DNA of 64,000 bases from Candidatus Melainabacteria bacterium (GCA_016699165.1 CP064963.1:2852001-2916000); one strand, 5' to 3'; positions 1 through 9,250 are shown, counted from the stretch's first letter. Translations and numbers: made by a program. The notes: generated by a model from the letters alone, not told the origin.

Positions 1-1
1 T

Positions 2-811
2 TTTTTCAATCCAGTGCACAAGATGCCGCTTGTAGAAATTGTGCGTGGCGACAAAACATCAAGTGAAACTGAGGCATTAGCTCAAGAATTTGCTATGAAG
101 CTTGGCAAAACAACTGTGATTACGGGCGATGCGCCTGGATTTGTAGTGAATCGAATTTTGGCTCCATACATGCGCGAAGCCATTGTTATGGCGCAAGATG
201 GCGTGCCGATGGCTGACATAGAGAAAGCGGCACTTTCATTTGGAATGCCAATGGGTCCGTTCGCACTGCTTGATGAAGTAGGTCTGGACATTGCTTCGCA
301 CGTAATCAAAACATTGCACCAAGGGCTTGGGGAGCGGATGGTGCCACCTGCAGTGATGGCCGAAATAGACAATTTGAAATTACTTGGGCGAAAAGGCAAA
401 AAAGGAATTTATCTTTATAATGAAAAAGGCGACAGACAATTCGTCAAAGAAAAAAAGAAAAAGCGTTATCTTTTCAATCCAGACGTTGAAGCCATTATGG
501 CCAAGCACTCTAAGGGCTTGAAAAAAACTGCAGGCGAAATTCAAGACCGTCTTTTTCTGGCAATGGCAGCCGAAGCGGCGCGATGCCTGGAAGAAAAGGT
601 TGTTACTGCTCCCTCTCAACTGGATTTAGCTATGATTTTTGGCATAGGTTTTCCACCTTTTGTTGGTGGAATCTGTCGCTATATGGATTCCATGGGGGTC
701 GCACTGGCATATCAGAAGCTTAGCTACCTAGCCCAGGTAGCTGGTCTCAACTACGAGCCGTGCAAGCTTCTTGAAGAAATGGCAATGCAAAGAAAGAGCT
801 TTTATCAATAG
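2..811 (+). CDS. 3-hydroxyacyl-CoA dehydrogenase, FadB/FadJ-type C-terminal part (5' end outside window)
   Basis: The reading frame is open from base 2 and begins inside the family hallmark FFNPVHKMPLVE, the end of the NAD-binding 3-hydroxyacyl-CoA dehydrogenase domain, so the true start lies upstream of the window. The GTG at 14 is internal. It continues through the C-terminal dehydrogenase domain (GFVVNRILAPY, then GPFALLDEVGLD) and a second half-domain typical of the fatty-acid oxidation multifunctional alpha subunit (GIGFPPFVGG near the end). The expected role is NAD-dependent oxidation of 3-hydroxyacyl-CoA in beta-oxidation; a crotonase domain probably lies upstream. With the acyl-CoA dehydrogenase at 28.6 kb it suggests fatty-acid degradation. 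AT-rich background codon use. Confidence 0.85.
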   Translation, partial: FFNPVHKMPLVEIVRGDKTSSETEALAQEFAMKLGKTTVITGDAPGFVVNRILAPYMREAIVMAQDGVPMADIEKAALSFGMPMGPFALLDEVGLDIASHVIKTLHQGLGERMVPPAVMAEIDNLKLLGRKGKKGIYLYNEKGDRQFVKEKKKKRYLFNPDVEAIMAKHSKGLKKTAGEIQDRLFLAMAAEAARCLEEKVVTAPSQLDLAMIFGIGFPPFVGGICRYMDSMGVALAYQKLSYLAQVAGLNYEPCKLLEEMAMQRKSFYQ

Positions 812-861
812 AGATAAATAACTGATATACTGGTCCAGTTGTAAGTTACTGGATTTTCAGA

Positions 862-960
862 ATGACTCCAATTAGCGTCGGTGACAAAATAGCTTTTGTA
901 GTAGGAATGCTCTTCTTAGTAGTAGTTCTTGCTCAAAGTGCACACCATTTCTCGCATTAA
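862..960 (+). CDS. possible 32-residue membrane peptide
   Basis: A short ATG frame in the gap between the dehydrogenase and the convergent TPR gene. The product starts MTPISVGDKIAFVVGM and has one hydrophobic stretch of about 16 residues (FVVGMLFLVVVLAQ), like a single-span micropeptide. The upstream sequence has no strong ribosome binding site. It could be a chance frame. Confidence 0.25.
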   Translation: MTPISVGDKIAFVVGMLFLVVVLAQSAHHFSH

Positions 961-968
961 TAAGTCGC

Positions 969-2153
969 TCAATCTAGCGATGATGCCGCTCTCTCTGGGT
1001 CTGCCGGGGCAAGCCATCGCTCACGTATTTCTTTAGCTTCTAAGCCCAGACGTTTTGAATCTTCTAGTTTGCCCTTAATAGAGCCAGCTTTGCTCATGAC
1101 GTCAAGGGCTCTGGAGCGCGCCAATTGTTCCACTGGTAATTTGGCGTTTTCAAGCAATGCAAGTGCTTCTTGTCCACAATTGAGCGCTTTTTCTGTTTCG
1201 TTGGTCGAAATATAGACACGACCAAGAGCACTTAAAACATTAGCCATGTAATATGGCGTGCTTAGATGCTCTTCCCTGATTTTGCGAGCACTTTTTAGAA
1301 GAGGAAGTGCCTGTTCATAATTGTTTTGTGCAAGATAGGTCAGAGCTAATTCGTACTGAGTAGAAGCAAGTGCAAGTGTCATCGGTTTTATTTTGTCTGG
1401 GCTCAGGATGCCGATTCGCGACGAGTCTTTAGGAATTGTCTGTGCTTGACGCAATTTGTCTTCAATTGATTTTATTGAACGTTTTCCTGCTTCCACTGCC
1501 TGTTTATACATTTTTTTGTCGCGCAAAATAGAGCCAAAAGTTTCGTACAACATTCCTTTGGTAGGCATGGATAGGTTAAGAGACTGCTGTGCCAGTTTTT
1601 TGTATTGGTCTGGAATATCCTCAAGACTGCTTGATGCAGTCAAATTTTCGTTCACTACACAAGCCTCAATTCCATGTCGAATTGCCTTTTCAGCTTCGTC
1701 AAAACGAGCGTCGGCTTTCAGTACTTCGGCTAGAAGTCCGTACATGAGTGCGGTTTCGTAGCTGTATGGAGAAAAGTTTCCGACCAGAAATAGATACAAT
1801 CGACAAAGAGATTCTGCTTGTTTTAGCCTTCGCTGCTGGTATAAGCTTGCCACCAGAGATGGTGCAGTAGAAAAAACCATAACGATGCTCAATCCACCAA
1901 AGAAAAACACGCAAATGTTCACCGCTTTTTTCAAAAGTTCGTCTTTAAAAAAAGGCTCTATAAGCGTCGCTGCCATCATTATGGGGGCAATGTATAAGAT
2001 CAAAACTGAAGCACCTAACAATTGTTGCTTGACGCCTCGAGCAGGCATTTTCTTTCCGCTCAAGTTTTTTTGCAAAGCTTCCTCCGGCCAGACGAAATTG
2101 TCTTTGGAGAAATTCGAATTATTAGCTGGCAGGTCTGACACTTGTTGCCCCAT
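969..2153 (-). CDS. membrane-anchored TPR-repeat protein
   Basis: 394 residues. Two hydrophobic segments at about 45-65 and 77-98 anchor the N-terminal part. The rest is helical with TPR-like spacing, for example a segment ALTYLAQNNYEQALPLLKSA followed by ALGRVYISTNETEKALNCGQ. TPR arrays are protein-interaction scaffolds, and no catalytic motif is seen. Transcribed toward the fadB-like gene and divergent from the ABC cassette. Codon use is that of the AT-richer background. The partner and process are unknown. Confidence 0.6.
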   Translation of the reverse strand: MGQQVSDLPANNSNFSKDNFVWPEEALQKNLSGKKMPARGVKQQLLGASVLILYIAPIMMAATLIEPFFKDELLKKAVNICVFFFGGLSIVMVFSTAPSLVASLYQQRRLKQAESLCRLYLFLVGNFSPYSYETALMYGLLAEVLKADARFDEAEKAIRHGIEACVVNENLTASSSLEDIPDQYKKLAQQSLNLSMPTKGMLYETFGSILRDKKMYKQAVEAGKRSIKSIEDKLRQAQTIPKDSSRIGILSPDKIKPMTLALASTQYELALTYLAQNNYEQALPLLKSARKIREEHLSTPYYMANVLSALGRVYISTNETEKALNCGQEALALLENAKLPVEQLARSRALDVMSKAGSIKGKLEDSKRLGLEAKEIRERWLAPADPERAASSLD

Positions 2154-2763
2154 TAACGCTGTATTCTATTTACCCCAAAAAAATTAGCCGCTGAAGATTT
2201 TTTGTTGAAAACCTCGTTGAGGTGATTATGAATACAAGCTCATTATCTTGAGCCGTTTTAGAAAGCATTTGCGCAGTTAGCGCTAAGGACAATAGGCTTA
2301 TTAAATACTAGATCAAATCTGAGAACGAGCTAATAATCAGTGCTTGCGCTAACTGAGCTAACAGGTACATATTCTCAGTTCTAATACTAAAAGAGCGAAG
2401 AGAACAAGGTGTAAATCCCCGAAAGCCTTATGAACAGACGATTTTCGGTTGTTTAGGCAACTTGCTGTGGGGTTGCCTACATTAGGCGCCGTTAATTATG
2501 AGACAGGTCAAATTAGGCAACTACGGGGCGTTTACCTAGGGTTGGGTTGTCAACATTTTGTCTTATATGCAGCACTCCCACAACGAACCATAAATCACCT
2601 TCCAACTCGTTTTACCCCTTGCAGCCTAGCTGTGAGTCGTTTCACGTGTTGAGTTCAGTGGGCTGTCTGCACTTACTACCGACTACGTAACCGGAAAGAG
2701 TTCGCTTGATTCAGTCAGACGAACCCGTTCCAAATCACTAAACTTCTATCAAGGAGATTTCCC
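2154..2763. other. 610-bp intergenic region with structured leader of the ABC cassette
   Basis: No convincing gene. It holds an inverted pair built on GCGCAGTTAGCGC (about 2270) and its near-complement TTGCGCTAACTGAGC (about 2343). A perfect-stem hairpin TAGGCAAC/GTTGCCTA lies at 2454-2479, and a third copy, TTAGGCAACT, at about 2513 could compete for the same pairing arm. This layout is compatible with a long regulated 5' leader for the ABC transporter gene. The short frame at 2449-2652 lies in this structured part and is not accepted. Confidence 0.4.
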
Positions 2764-5289
2764 ATGAATGGGATAGACCTCACCAAAGTGGTCCGGCTTG
2801 TGCTTGCACTTGCCATCATGACCGGTGCCTACTTCTTTTCGTCTCAGATTGTCGCGCAGGTTGCGGCGATCTACGCTCTCGGTTACGTCAAGCTGGGAGC
2901 TGGTGCGGCTGTTGTCGCGCTCGTCCTCTGGACATTGAACCGTTTCAAAATCATGGCACAGCCGCTTGCCTGGCTCAAGATCGGGCTCGGTTTCGTCGTG
3001 CCACCGGTGTTCGTCGGCCTCATCTGCGCCGGCATGAACAAGATGTACGAAGGACTGTTCGTCACCACCATCTTCCCCGGTGTGGACAACGTCATTCGCA
3101 ACCTGCCCACTCTGCTTGCAACCGAGCCCACTGGCTACGTCGCCTGGGCTGTCCTGGCTGCCAAAACGGTGGCGACGCTCTGGCTTGCAAGCAAGGCTTA
3201 CAAGCTCATCGCTCCGCGCTTTGGCGTGGTGCCTTCGAGCGAGTCTTCTGACGACATCGTCGCCAAGATCAAGGCGGTCGTCTCTGGGCTCGCCAACAAG
3301 CGTCGCTTGGGCGCAATTGGCGTGTCGCTCGTCGTCGGACTGGTGGCCATGTTCGGCATCGTTGCCGCGCTGCCAATCGTGGCGACCTTCCTCGGCACCA
3401 TTCTGCCGATTCTGCATATTGCCGTTGAAATCGGGATGTTCGCGTTCCCGGTTTATCTCTACGTCACCAAGATCGCCTTTCGTCCGGCGAACGCGAAGAA
3501 CTACCTGGGCTGGTTCATCAAGCTCGCCAAGCCGCACTGGACTGGCGAGAAGTGGTTCATCACCTGGGGCTATCTGATCGTCATCGTCGCGTTCATCTAC
3601 TTGATCGGTCAGCTCAACTCGACCCTTCAGGACGCGATGATCGGCATCAAGAACGCGCTGGTGGCGAAGGACCAGGCTGCCTACAACGCAGCTTTCTGGA
3701 CCTCGCTTTCGGTCTTCGCTTTTGCGGTTCTTTTCATGCCCTTCAACATCTGGATTCGTGCCAAGGCTTACATGCACTGGCGCAAGGACATGACCAAGTG
3801 GGTGCTCAACAAGTACCTCGCGGTCGACCGCAAGTACTACACCATTAACGGCTACGCCGACATCGACAACCCGGACGAGCGAATTCACGAAGACGTGAAC
3901 GAGTTCACCACCCGGACCTACAGCCTCGTGCTGACCTTCGCCGACGTCGTGACTACGCTGTCCATCTTCACCGTCAAGCTCTGGGCTATCTCGTCGATCC
4001 TCGGTTTCGCCGCGGTCGCGTATGCCCTGGCCGGCACCATCATCATGCTCTTCTTCGCCAACAAGATGGTTGGCTACATGGTCAATGAAAAGCGGACGGA
4101 AGCCAACTTCCGTTACTACCTCATCTTCATCCGCATCATGGCCGAGTCGATTGCGTTCTTCCGTGGCGAAAGCCGTGAGCGCGATGAAGTCGAGCGTCGT
4201 TTCGCCAAGATCGTCGAGAACTACAACCGTCTCATCGGTTGGACTCGCAACCAGTCCTTCGTCACCCAGGCTTACGGGTACATGGACTATTTCGTGGTGC
4301 TGCTCATTGTGGTGCCGCTCTACTTCGCCGGCCAGGTCGAATACGGCGTTATCGACGGTGCCCAGATGGCCTTCTCCATGGTCCTGGGATCGCTTTCGGT
4401 CTTCGTGAGCAACTTCGTCACCTTCTCCAAGCTGGCTGCGATTTCCGAACGTCTCGGACACTTCGTGGACCGCATCGAGCAGAAGGACTCCAACGCCGAC
4501 CTGCCGAACTTCAACGTCATCGTCGAGCCGAGCCGCAAGGACATCGTGCTCGAGGGCGTCACCATCCATACCCCGAACCATCCGCGTCTTCTGGTCAAGG
4601 ACATGTCCTTGGTCATCGGTCCGGACAAGTCGACCATCTTCGTCGGCCCCTCGGGTTCGGGCAAGACTTCGGCCTTCCGCGTCATCAGCGGTCTCTGGCC
4701 GAAGGGTACGGGCACCATCAAGCGTCCGCACCTCGACGACTTCATGTTCCTGCCGCAGAAGCCCTACATGAGCGTGGGTACGCTGCGTGACCAGGTCCTC
4801 TACCCCAACATCGGCAAGATGGAAGGGCGTGATGAACTGGCTCAGTCTCTCATTCTCGAGCGGCGCGCCACGGTCTCCGACGAGGAGATCAAGGCGATTC
4901 TGGCGGACCTTGGTCTGCCGAACTTCGCTGAGCGTTATCCGCAGGGTCTGGACACGGTTCAGGAGCACGTCTCCTGGGGTGATGTTCTGTCGCCGGGTGA
5001 GCAGCTCCGCGTCTCGTTCGCTCGTGTGCTCATCAACAAGCCGAAGATCGTCTTCCTCGACGAAGCGACGGCGGCTCTCGATGGCAAGAACGAGAAGGTC
5101 CTCTACACCAAGCTCAAGGCTCTTGGTGTCACCTTCGCCAGCGTCGGGCATCGTCCGTCGTTGGTTCACTTCCACGACCAGGTTCTCGAGCTCATGGGCG
5201 ACGAGACCGGCGGCTACCTCGTGATGACTCCGGCGGAATACGTCGAGAAGCAGCGCAAGGAAGCGGAAGAGAAGGAAAAGCAGTCCTAA
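2764..5289 (+). CDS. ABC transporter, fused permease-ATPase (YddA/SbmA-BacA/ABCD-like)
   Basis: 841 residues, inner-membrane half-transporter with the ATPase at the C-terminus. An unusually long hydrophobic N-terminal region (about four segments to residue 230) precedes a core membrane domain of the ABC_membrane_2 type, recognised by NPDERIHEDVNEF. The nucleotide-binding domain has Walker A GPSGSGKTS (about residue 630), signature LSPGEQLR and Walker B VFLDEATAALD (about 765). The family moves peptides, vitamin B12 or acyl-CoAs; the substrate here is not predictable. Start ATG follows AAGGAG. The long antisense open frame across it is a codon-bias shadow. High-G+C cassette gene, followed by a terminator and a TPR gene. 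Confidence 0.85.
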   Translation: MNGIDLTKVVRLVLALAIMTGAYFFSSQIVAQVAAIYALGYVKLGAGAAVVALVLWTLNRFKIMAQPLAWLKIGLGFVVPPVFVGLICAGMNKMYEGLFVTTIFPGVDNVIRNLPTLLATEPTGYVAWAVLAAKTVATLWLASKAYKLIAPRFGVVPSSESSDDIVAKIKAVVSGLANKRRLGAIGVSLVVGLVAMFGIVAALPIVATFLGTILPILHIAVEIGMFAFPVYLYVTKIAFRPANAKNYLGWFIKLAKPHWTGEKWFITWGYLIVIVAFIYLIGQLNSTLQDAMIGIKNALVAKDQAAYNAAFWTSLSVFAFAVLFMPFNIWIRAKAYMHWRKDMTKWVLNKYLAVDRKYYTINGYADIDNPDERIHEDVNEFTTRTYSLVLTFADVVTTLSIFTVKLWAISSILGFAAVAYALAGTIIMLFFANKMVGYMVNEKRTEANFRYYLIFIRIMAESIAFFRGESRERDEVERRFAKIVENYNRLIGWTRNQSFVTQAYGYMDYFVVLLIVVPLYFAGQVEYGVIDGAQMAFSMVLGSLSVFVSNFVTFSKLAAISERLGHFVDRIEQKDSNADLPNFNVIVEPSRKDIVLEGVTIHTPNHPRLLVKDMSLVIGPDKSTIFVGPSGSGKTSAFRVISGLWPKGTGTIKRPHLDDFMFLPQKPYMSVGTLRDQVLYPNIGKMEGRDELAQSLILERRATVSDEEIKAILADLGLPNFAERYPQGLDTVQEHVSWGDVLSPGEQLRVSFARVLINKPKIVFLDEATAALDGKNEKVLYTKLKALGVTFASVGHRPSLVHFHDQVLELMGDETGGYLVMTPAEYVEKQRKEAEEKEKQS

Positions 5290-5310
5290 TCTGCTGAAGC
5301 CTGAAACTTA

Positions 5311-5350
5311 GAGTCGGGGGAACCATAAGTTCTCCCGGCTCACATTTTTT
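5311..5350 (+). terminator. terminator after the ABC transporter gene
   Basis: Hairpin with arms GAGTCGGGGGAAC and GTTCTCCCGGCTC followed by a T-run. It sits between the ABC gene and the next gene of the same island, so the downstream genes either depend on read-through or have their own promoter. Confidence 0.75.
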
Positions 5351-5385
5351 GTCTTATCCCTGAAAACATCAATCGGGAGCATAAC

Positions 5386-5964
5386 GTGACCAATCAATCC
5401 AATTCATCCACGGGTTCAAAGTGCTCGAAGACCTCGCTGGTCCACAATCTCCAAACGGTGGTGTCACATCTGACCTACTGCGTGGAGCAAGCGGTGTCCA
5501 ACGGTCATCCAGGCACTCCTCAAGCGGCAACGCAGGCTCGCCTGGCGGCTGCTCGGTGTCTGCAAAACGGCGACAAAGCTCAGGCGGAATGGTATTTCGC
5601 TCTGGCTCTGGCAGCTGTTCGCGCCGACAAGCTCACCTGGAGCGAAGAGCTTCTGAGGTCTCTTCACGACCTCTTTCTCATCCGCTTCGAAACGGGCAAT
5701 CTGGAGCAGGTTCTGCCTCTCGTCGAGGAAATGATTCCGCATCTGGATCGCTGCGAAAGCGAGAACGGTCGCCCGCGTCTCGGCACCGCCGACTTGCTCC
5801 ACCTCAAGTCCTACATGCTCTGCGTGCAGCGCAAGTATGACGATGCGATTGTCGCGCTCCAGGGCTGTCTTGCAATCCGCAAGAAACAGCTCGGCGCCGG
5901 CAACGCTCTGGTCGAGCAGAATGCGCTGACTCTCGAAGAACTCAAAAAGAAGGAGAGCGCATGA
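5386..5964 (+). CDS. TPR-like helical repeat protein
   Basis: 192 residues, GTG start after GGGAG. Helical throughout, with TPR-like pairs such as ARCLQNGDKAQAEWYFALAL and MLCVQRKYDDAIVALQGCL. No signal peptide or membrane segment, so probably cytoplasmic. Its stop overlaps the start of the next membrane-protein gene by 4 bp (ATGA), indicating translational coupling. Function unknown; it could be an adaptor for the neighbouring transporter. Confidence 0.55.
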   Translation: MTNQSNSSTGSKCSKTSLVHNLQTVVSHLTYCVEQAVSNGHPGTPQAATQARLAAARCLQNGDKAQAEWYFALALAAVRADKLTWSEELLRSLHDLFLIRFETGNLEQVLPLVEEMIPHLDRCESENGRPRLGTADLLHLKSYMLCVQRKYDDAIVALQGCLAIRKKQLGAGNALVEQNALTLEELKKKESA

Positions 5965-6380
5965 TCTATCTCAAGATCATCTTGGGCTACCTCATCCTCA
6001 TGCTTTCCAGCGCCCTCACTGTTCTCTTCAGTGTGGCGCTGGAAATGGGCGATGCTTTTCCCGTCCTCGATCAGGACGGTCTGTTGTCTTTGTCGGCTGG
6101 CTGGGCATTGGCTTCTAGCGCAAGTTTCTTTGCGCTGAGCGGTGTCCTGCTTGCTGTCGGAGTGAAGAATCCGGGGCTTGTGGCGAACATGGCGGTTGCA
6201 CTTGTGGCGGTCGTCGTTTCGCTTTTCGCGCTCGGTCACTTCTTCCCTGCTACCTTCGTGGTCGCGAATGTCTGGACTGGCGTGCCTTACGCTGTGTTCA
6301 TCGTCGCCATCTCAAGCGTGTTCGCCTGGGCGTTTTCACCACCTTGTGTGGAAAAGAACTTCTGGGTTACGAACTACTAG
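5961..6380 (+). CDS. small four-span membrane protein
   Basis: 139 residues with hydrophobic segments at about 3-25, 45-65, 72-92 and 98-120. Not recognised as a known family. Translationally coupled to the upstream TPR-like gene, and last gene of the ABC-transporter island before the terminator and dyad motif. High-G+C codon use. Confidence 0.6.
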   Translation: MIYLKIILGYLILMLSSALTVLFSVALEMGDAFPVLDQDGLLSLSAGWALASSASFFALSGVLLAVGVKNPGLVANMAVALVAVVVSLFALGHFFPATFVVANVWTGVPYAVFIVAISSVFAWAFSPPCVEKNFWVTNY

Positions 6381-6395
6381 GCAGAAGGCAACTTC

Positions 6396-6436
6396 GAGGG
6401 AGACCCGCTAAATCAGCTGGTCTCTCTCATTTTTTT
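6396..6436 (+). terminator. terminator of the ABC island
   Basis: Arms GAGGGAGACC and GGTCTCTCTC with a T-run directly after. The dyad motif starts about 10 bp further on. Confidence 0.85.
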
Positions 6437-6445
6437 ACAGGCATT

Positions 6446-6462
6446 TACTATAGTAAATAATA
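6446..6462. repeat. post-terminator dyad, TACT-N9-AATA
   Basis: One-mismatch member of the TACT-N9-AGTA family. Embedded in TTTACTATAGTAAA, which is itself a perfect palindrome. It lies between convergent terminators of the ABC island and the minus-strand gene at 6530. Confidence 0.55.
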
Positions 6463-6474
6463 AAACATTTCGTT

Positions 6475-6521
6475 TTAAAAAAGGAAGTGAGTCGGGCTTT
6501 AAATCCCAAAACTCACTTCCA
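6475..6521 (-). terminator. terminator of the 6.5-7.2 kb gene
   Basis: Arms GGAAGTGAGT and ACTCACTTCC with an inner GGGCTTTAAATCCC, followed on the minus strand by a T-run. Confidence 0.8.
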
Positions 6522-6529
6522 GTTTTGAA

Positions 6530-7162
6530 TCACTTGGTATTCAAATATTTCTCGACTGCCTTTATGTCGGCTTCGTCCGAGAGACTGATTGAGGGAGGGT
6601 CTCCTGCAGAAAGTCTTTCGTTGAAATAGTTGTTCGAATTCTCGGATATAGTTTTCATCATATTTTCGGCATCGGCCAAAGTCATGACCATTTTTGTGAA
6701 ATCAGCAGTCATAGCGTCGATTTCTGACCAGTTCACTATAAGGTTCGGACCTTCATACTCTCTAATGGTTTCGAGCACATCAAGTGGCATTTCCATAACA
6801 GGAGTAAGTGAGTCTGTAAGCGGCTTGAGATTGAATTTGACCTTTTTGTACTCGCCAACAAACGCTCTTAAATATCTGCGGTCGCGACTCTTGAAATAGT
6901 CTGATTTGAGTTGATCGATTTTTGAAATAGAGAATTCCAGCTCGCGTTTAAAGCGTTAATTATTGGGTTCGGCAAGCTTTGCATTGACAGCGTCTAAGCT
7001 TGCTTGCAGTTTTAATTTGAGAGAAGGATATGAACTCAGCTGTGCTTGAGCCATATGAATGACTTCAGTTGATGCAGAAGATGGTTGCCTACTGTGTGCT
7101 TCTGCGTTGCTTGAAGAAACGACCAAAGTAGCAGTTAGGACAACTATAAGTTGTCTCATCAT
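6530..7162 (-). pseudogene. secreted helical protein gene interrupted by an in-frame TAA
   Basis: Two open frames are collinear and in the same frame. The first (6956-7162) encodes a signal-peptide-like start (MMRQLIVVLTATLVVSSSNAEA) and ends ...KLAEPNN. After a single TAA at 6956-6958 the frame continues RFKRELEFSISKIDQ... to the stop at 6530, with no good start codon until a Met at 6796. Together they would give about 209 residues, an exported, mostly helical protein. The likely explanations are a nonsense mutation (for example CAA to TAA), a sequencing error, or less likely stop-codon read-through. Background codon use, own terminator. Family not recognised. Confidence 0.55.
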
Positions 7163-7282
7163 CGGGTTTTCTTTCGTTGTTGGGATTGGTTTTTAGAAAA
7201 AAATGGAAATAAAATTTTAAAAAAAGAGCGAATTATACATAACCAATTTACTTGCTTCAAAACAAGCTTCTCAATCTTATTA

Positions 7283-8272
7283 TTAGCTAATGGAGATTTT
7301 TACCTGACCAGAAGCAGTTATGACGCCTCTGTACATGCCCTGAGTGTTGAAAGGCAAAGCGTAGTCGCCTTGTGAATTAATTGAGATCAATCCGCCTTTG
7401 CCATTGCTTCTACTAAGCACACTGTGAATTGCTTCAACTGTTGCTTCTGCTATTGTTTTATGGGCATGTCGAATGAGCGAACTGACTTCGTGAGCCAAGA
7501 CCACTCGAATGAAACTTTCACCAAATCCAGTAGTCGATACAGCACACGTTTGATTATCGGCATAAACACCGGCTCCAACTAAAGGTGAATCACCCACGCG
7601 CCCTTTTAGTTTGCCAATTAAACCACCCGTAGATGTAGCAGCGGCAACGTTTCCGCTTAAATCTCTGGCACATGCACCTACTGTTCCATATTTTTCACCT
7701 TGCGAAGAACCGGTGGACAAGGCATTGTGAGGCATGGAGCCGCGTTCTTGAAAGCGCTTTAATTCGCTTAGCGCTTCGGGCGTTGCGAAATATTCATTGG
7801 CTGCCAGCTCAAGACCAATTACTTTGGTCATGTTCTCGGCAAACAATTCAGCTCCATCACCCACCAGTAAAACGGCGTTGCTGTGCTCCATCACGGCTTT
7901 GGCAAGGAGCACCGGATTTTTTACGTTGGAAATACATGCTACTGAACCAGCTTCCAGATTGGCACCATTCATGATGGAAGCGTCCATCTCGACTTTGCCT
8001 AACTCGTTTAAGCAAGAGCCGCGACCGGCGTTAAACATTTCGGCATCTTCGAGCACTGTTACTGCTGCGGCAACTGCTTCTATTGCACTTGCTCCTTTTT
8101 TCAAAAGATTAAAGGCATTGGTCAAGGCTCTGGTCAGGTCGGCTTCAACACGCTCTAATTTTTCTTTGGGCAAATATTCCAGTTTGATATTGCCAGCGCC
8201 GCCGTGCACGACTACCAGCGCGTCTTCGCCTTTGTCGGTAGAGTTTAGTTTGTCTATTAAATCGGTTTGCAT
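7283..8272 (-). CDS. iaaA: isoaspartyl peptidase / L-asparaginase (Ntn hydrolase)
   Basis: 329 residues, type-2 asparaginase family. Visible marks are the N-terminal VVHGGAGN, the FNAGRGSCLNELGKVEMDASIM segment in two parts, and the autocleavage site GTVGACARD, whose Thr becomes the N-terminal nucleophile, followed by AAATSTGG and GRVGDSPLVGAGVYAD. The enzyme self-cleaves into two subunits and hydrolyses isoaspartyl dipeptides and asparagine in the cytoplasm. A linker before the cleavage Thr (about residues 160-195) is typical. Single-gene unit in background codon use. Confidence 0.9.
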   Translation of the reverse strand: MQTDLIDKLNSTDKGEDALVVVHGGAGNIKLEYLPKEKLERVEADLTRALTNAFNLLKKGASAIEAVAAAVTVLEDAEMFNAGRGSCLNELGKVEMDASIMNGANLEAGSVACISNVKNPVLLAKAVMEHSNAVLLVGDGAELFAENMTKVIGLELAANEYFATPEALSELKRFQERGSMPHNALSTGSSQGEKYGTVGACARDLSGNVAAATSTGGLIGKLKGRVGDSPLVGAGVYADNQTCAVSTTGFGESFIRVVLAHEVSSLIRHAHKTIAEATVEAIHSVLSRSNGKGGLISINSQGDYALPFNTQGMYRGVITASGQVKISIS

Positions 8273-8569
8273 GACAGAAAAGCATATCTCAATTTCAACC
8301 TTGCGCTAGCTTAGTGCAATCGTGAAGGATCAGATCTAATCTTAGATGCTTGGATATTTCTCATAATATCTGCAGGATAAGAGCATAACTCGTCTCTAAT
8401 ATCTCAAAAGCAAAAAACACCCAAGACAACTAAATTCACTGCCTGTTAATTCTTCTTTTCCGTCTTCAACACGGTCAGAGAAACATGGTGGTGAAGTCTT
8501 GTGCGTTTGCGCTTGCGAGCTGAGGCGGTTATTCACCCGTAACCGTAACCCATAGAAAGGGTCCGTAAC

Positions 8570-9127
8570 ATGCAGACGAATTCGATCCACAAGGCGAAGT
8601 TGGCACCGGCGTTGGATGCTCGCGGCGGTTTCCGCTGTGACGTCAATGGGACCCTTGCGGTCCTCCCGTCGTCGCAATTCAGCAACCCCCCCGGACAGAC
8701 CAAATCCGAGTGGGCGGCCAACCACGCTGGAAAGGAAGTCGACGTCATCTTCACCGGAACCAGCGTCGCGACCGACGACCAGGGAACGCTTCCCATCGTC
8801 TCGGCTCGCGGCGTCGGCAAGACTCGTCGCGAAGAACTCGCTGCGCGTCTTGATGCTTTGGCCCAGCAGAAGGCTGGTCGCGCTACCTCGGCGACGGTCA
8901 CCAAGATCCTCCCCGATATGCGTGTTCACATCGAAGTCGACGGCCGCAAGGCGCGTCCCTTCCGTGAAGCCATTCCGCTCGTCATCCTGAAGAACCAGGT
9001 TGACGCCGCCGCCTTCGACGCCCTGTGTGCTCGCACCAAGGTCGGCTCGAAAATCCAGGTCGTTCTGCGTCCGTCCCGCGTGGTCGGCACGAGCGTCTAC
9101 CTGGAGGCGGTTCTTCCGGTGAAGTGA
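8570..9127 (+). CDS. putative S1/OB-fold RNA-binding protein
   Basis: 185 residues, high-G+C single-gene cassette. The second half (ATVTKILPDMRVHIEVDG...KVGSKIQVVLRPS) has the rhythm of an S1-type OB fold. The first half (EVDVIFTGTSVATDDQGTLPIVSARG) may be a degenerate second copy. If so it would bind single-stranded RNA or DNA. Start ATG follows GAAAGGGTCCGTAAC. The family is not firmly identified; the S1 assignment is inference from pattern. Confidence 0.5.
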   Translation: MQTNSIHKAKLAPALDARGGFRCDVNGTLAVLPSSQFSNPPGQTKSEWAANHAGKEVDVIFTGTSVATDDQGTLPIVSARGVGKTRREELAARLDALAQQKAGRATSATVTKILPDMRVHIEVDGRKARPFREAIPLVILKNQVDAAAFDALCARTKVGSKIQVVLRPSRVVGTSVYLEAVLPVK

Positions 9128-9193
9128 CACCTGCATAGACTCTGGCTGATTGATGTCTGAAATCTCAGTAAGACGGCTCAGCCAGGGTTGACA

Positions 9194-9238
9194 GAAGCTT
9201 CAAGACACGGTAACCCCGTGCTCTTGAGGCTTTTGTTT
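9194..9238 (+). terminator. terminator of the S1-like cassette
   Basis: Arms AAGCTTCAAGACACGG and CCGTGCTCTTGAGGCTT (one mismatch and wobble) followed by TTTTG. Confidence 0.75.
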
Positions 9239-9250
9239 TTCATACGACCT

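Noticed and set aside
2749..5175. 808-codon antisense frame opposite the ABC transporter
   Set aside because: Composition-driven shadow (Asp/Glu/Val/Arg/His-rich) of a high-G+C gene whose sense frame has full ABC motifs.
2764..6380. Prophage or single large genomic island explaining the G+C-rich genes
   Set aside because: The islands are scattered on both strands between housekeeping genes, with no phage structural, integrase or conjugation genes.
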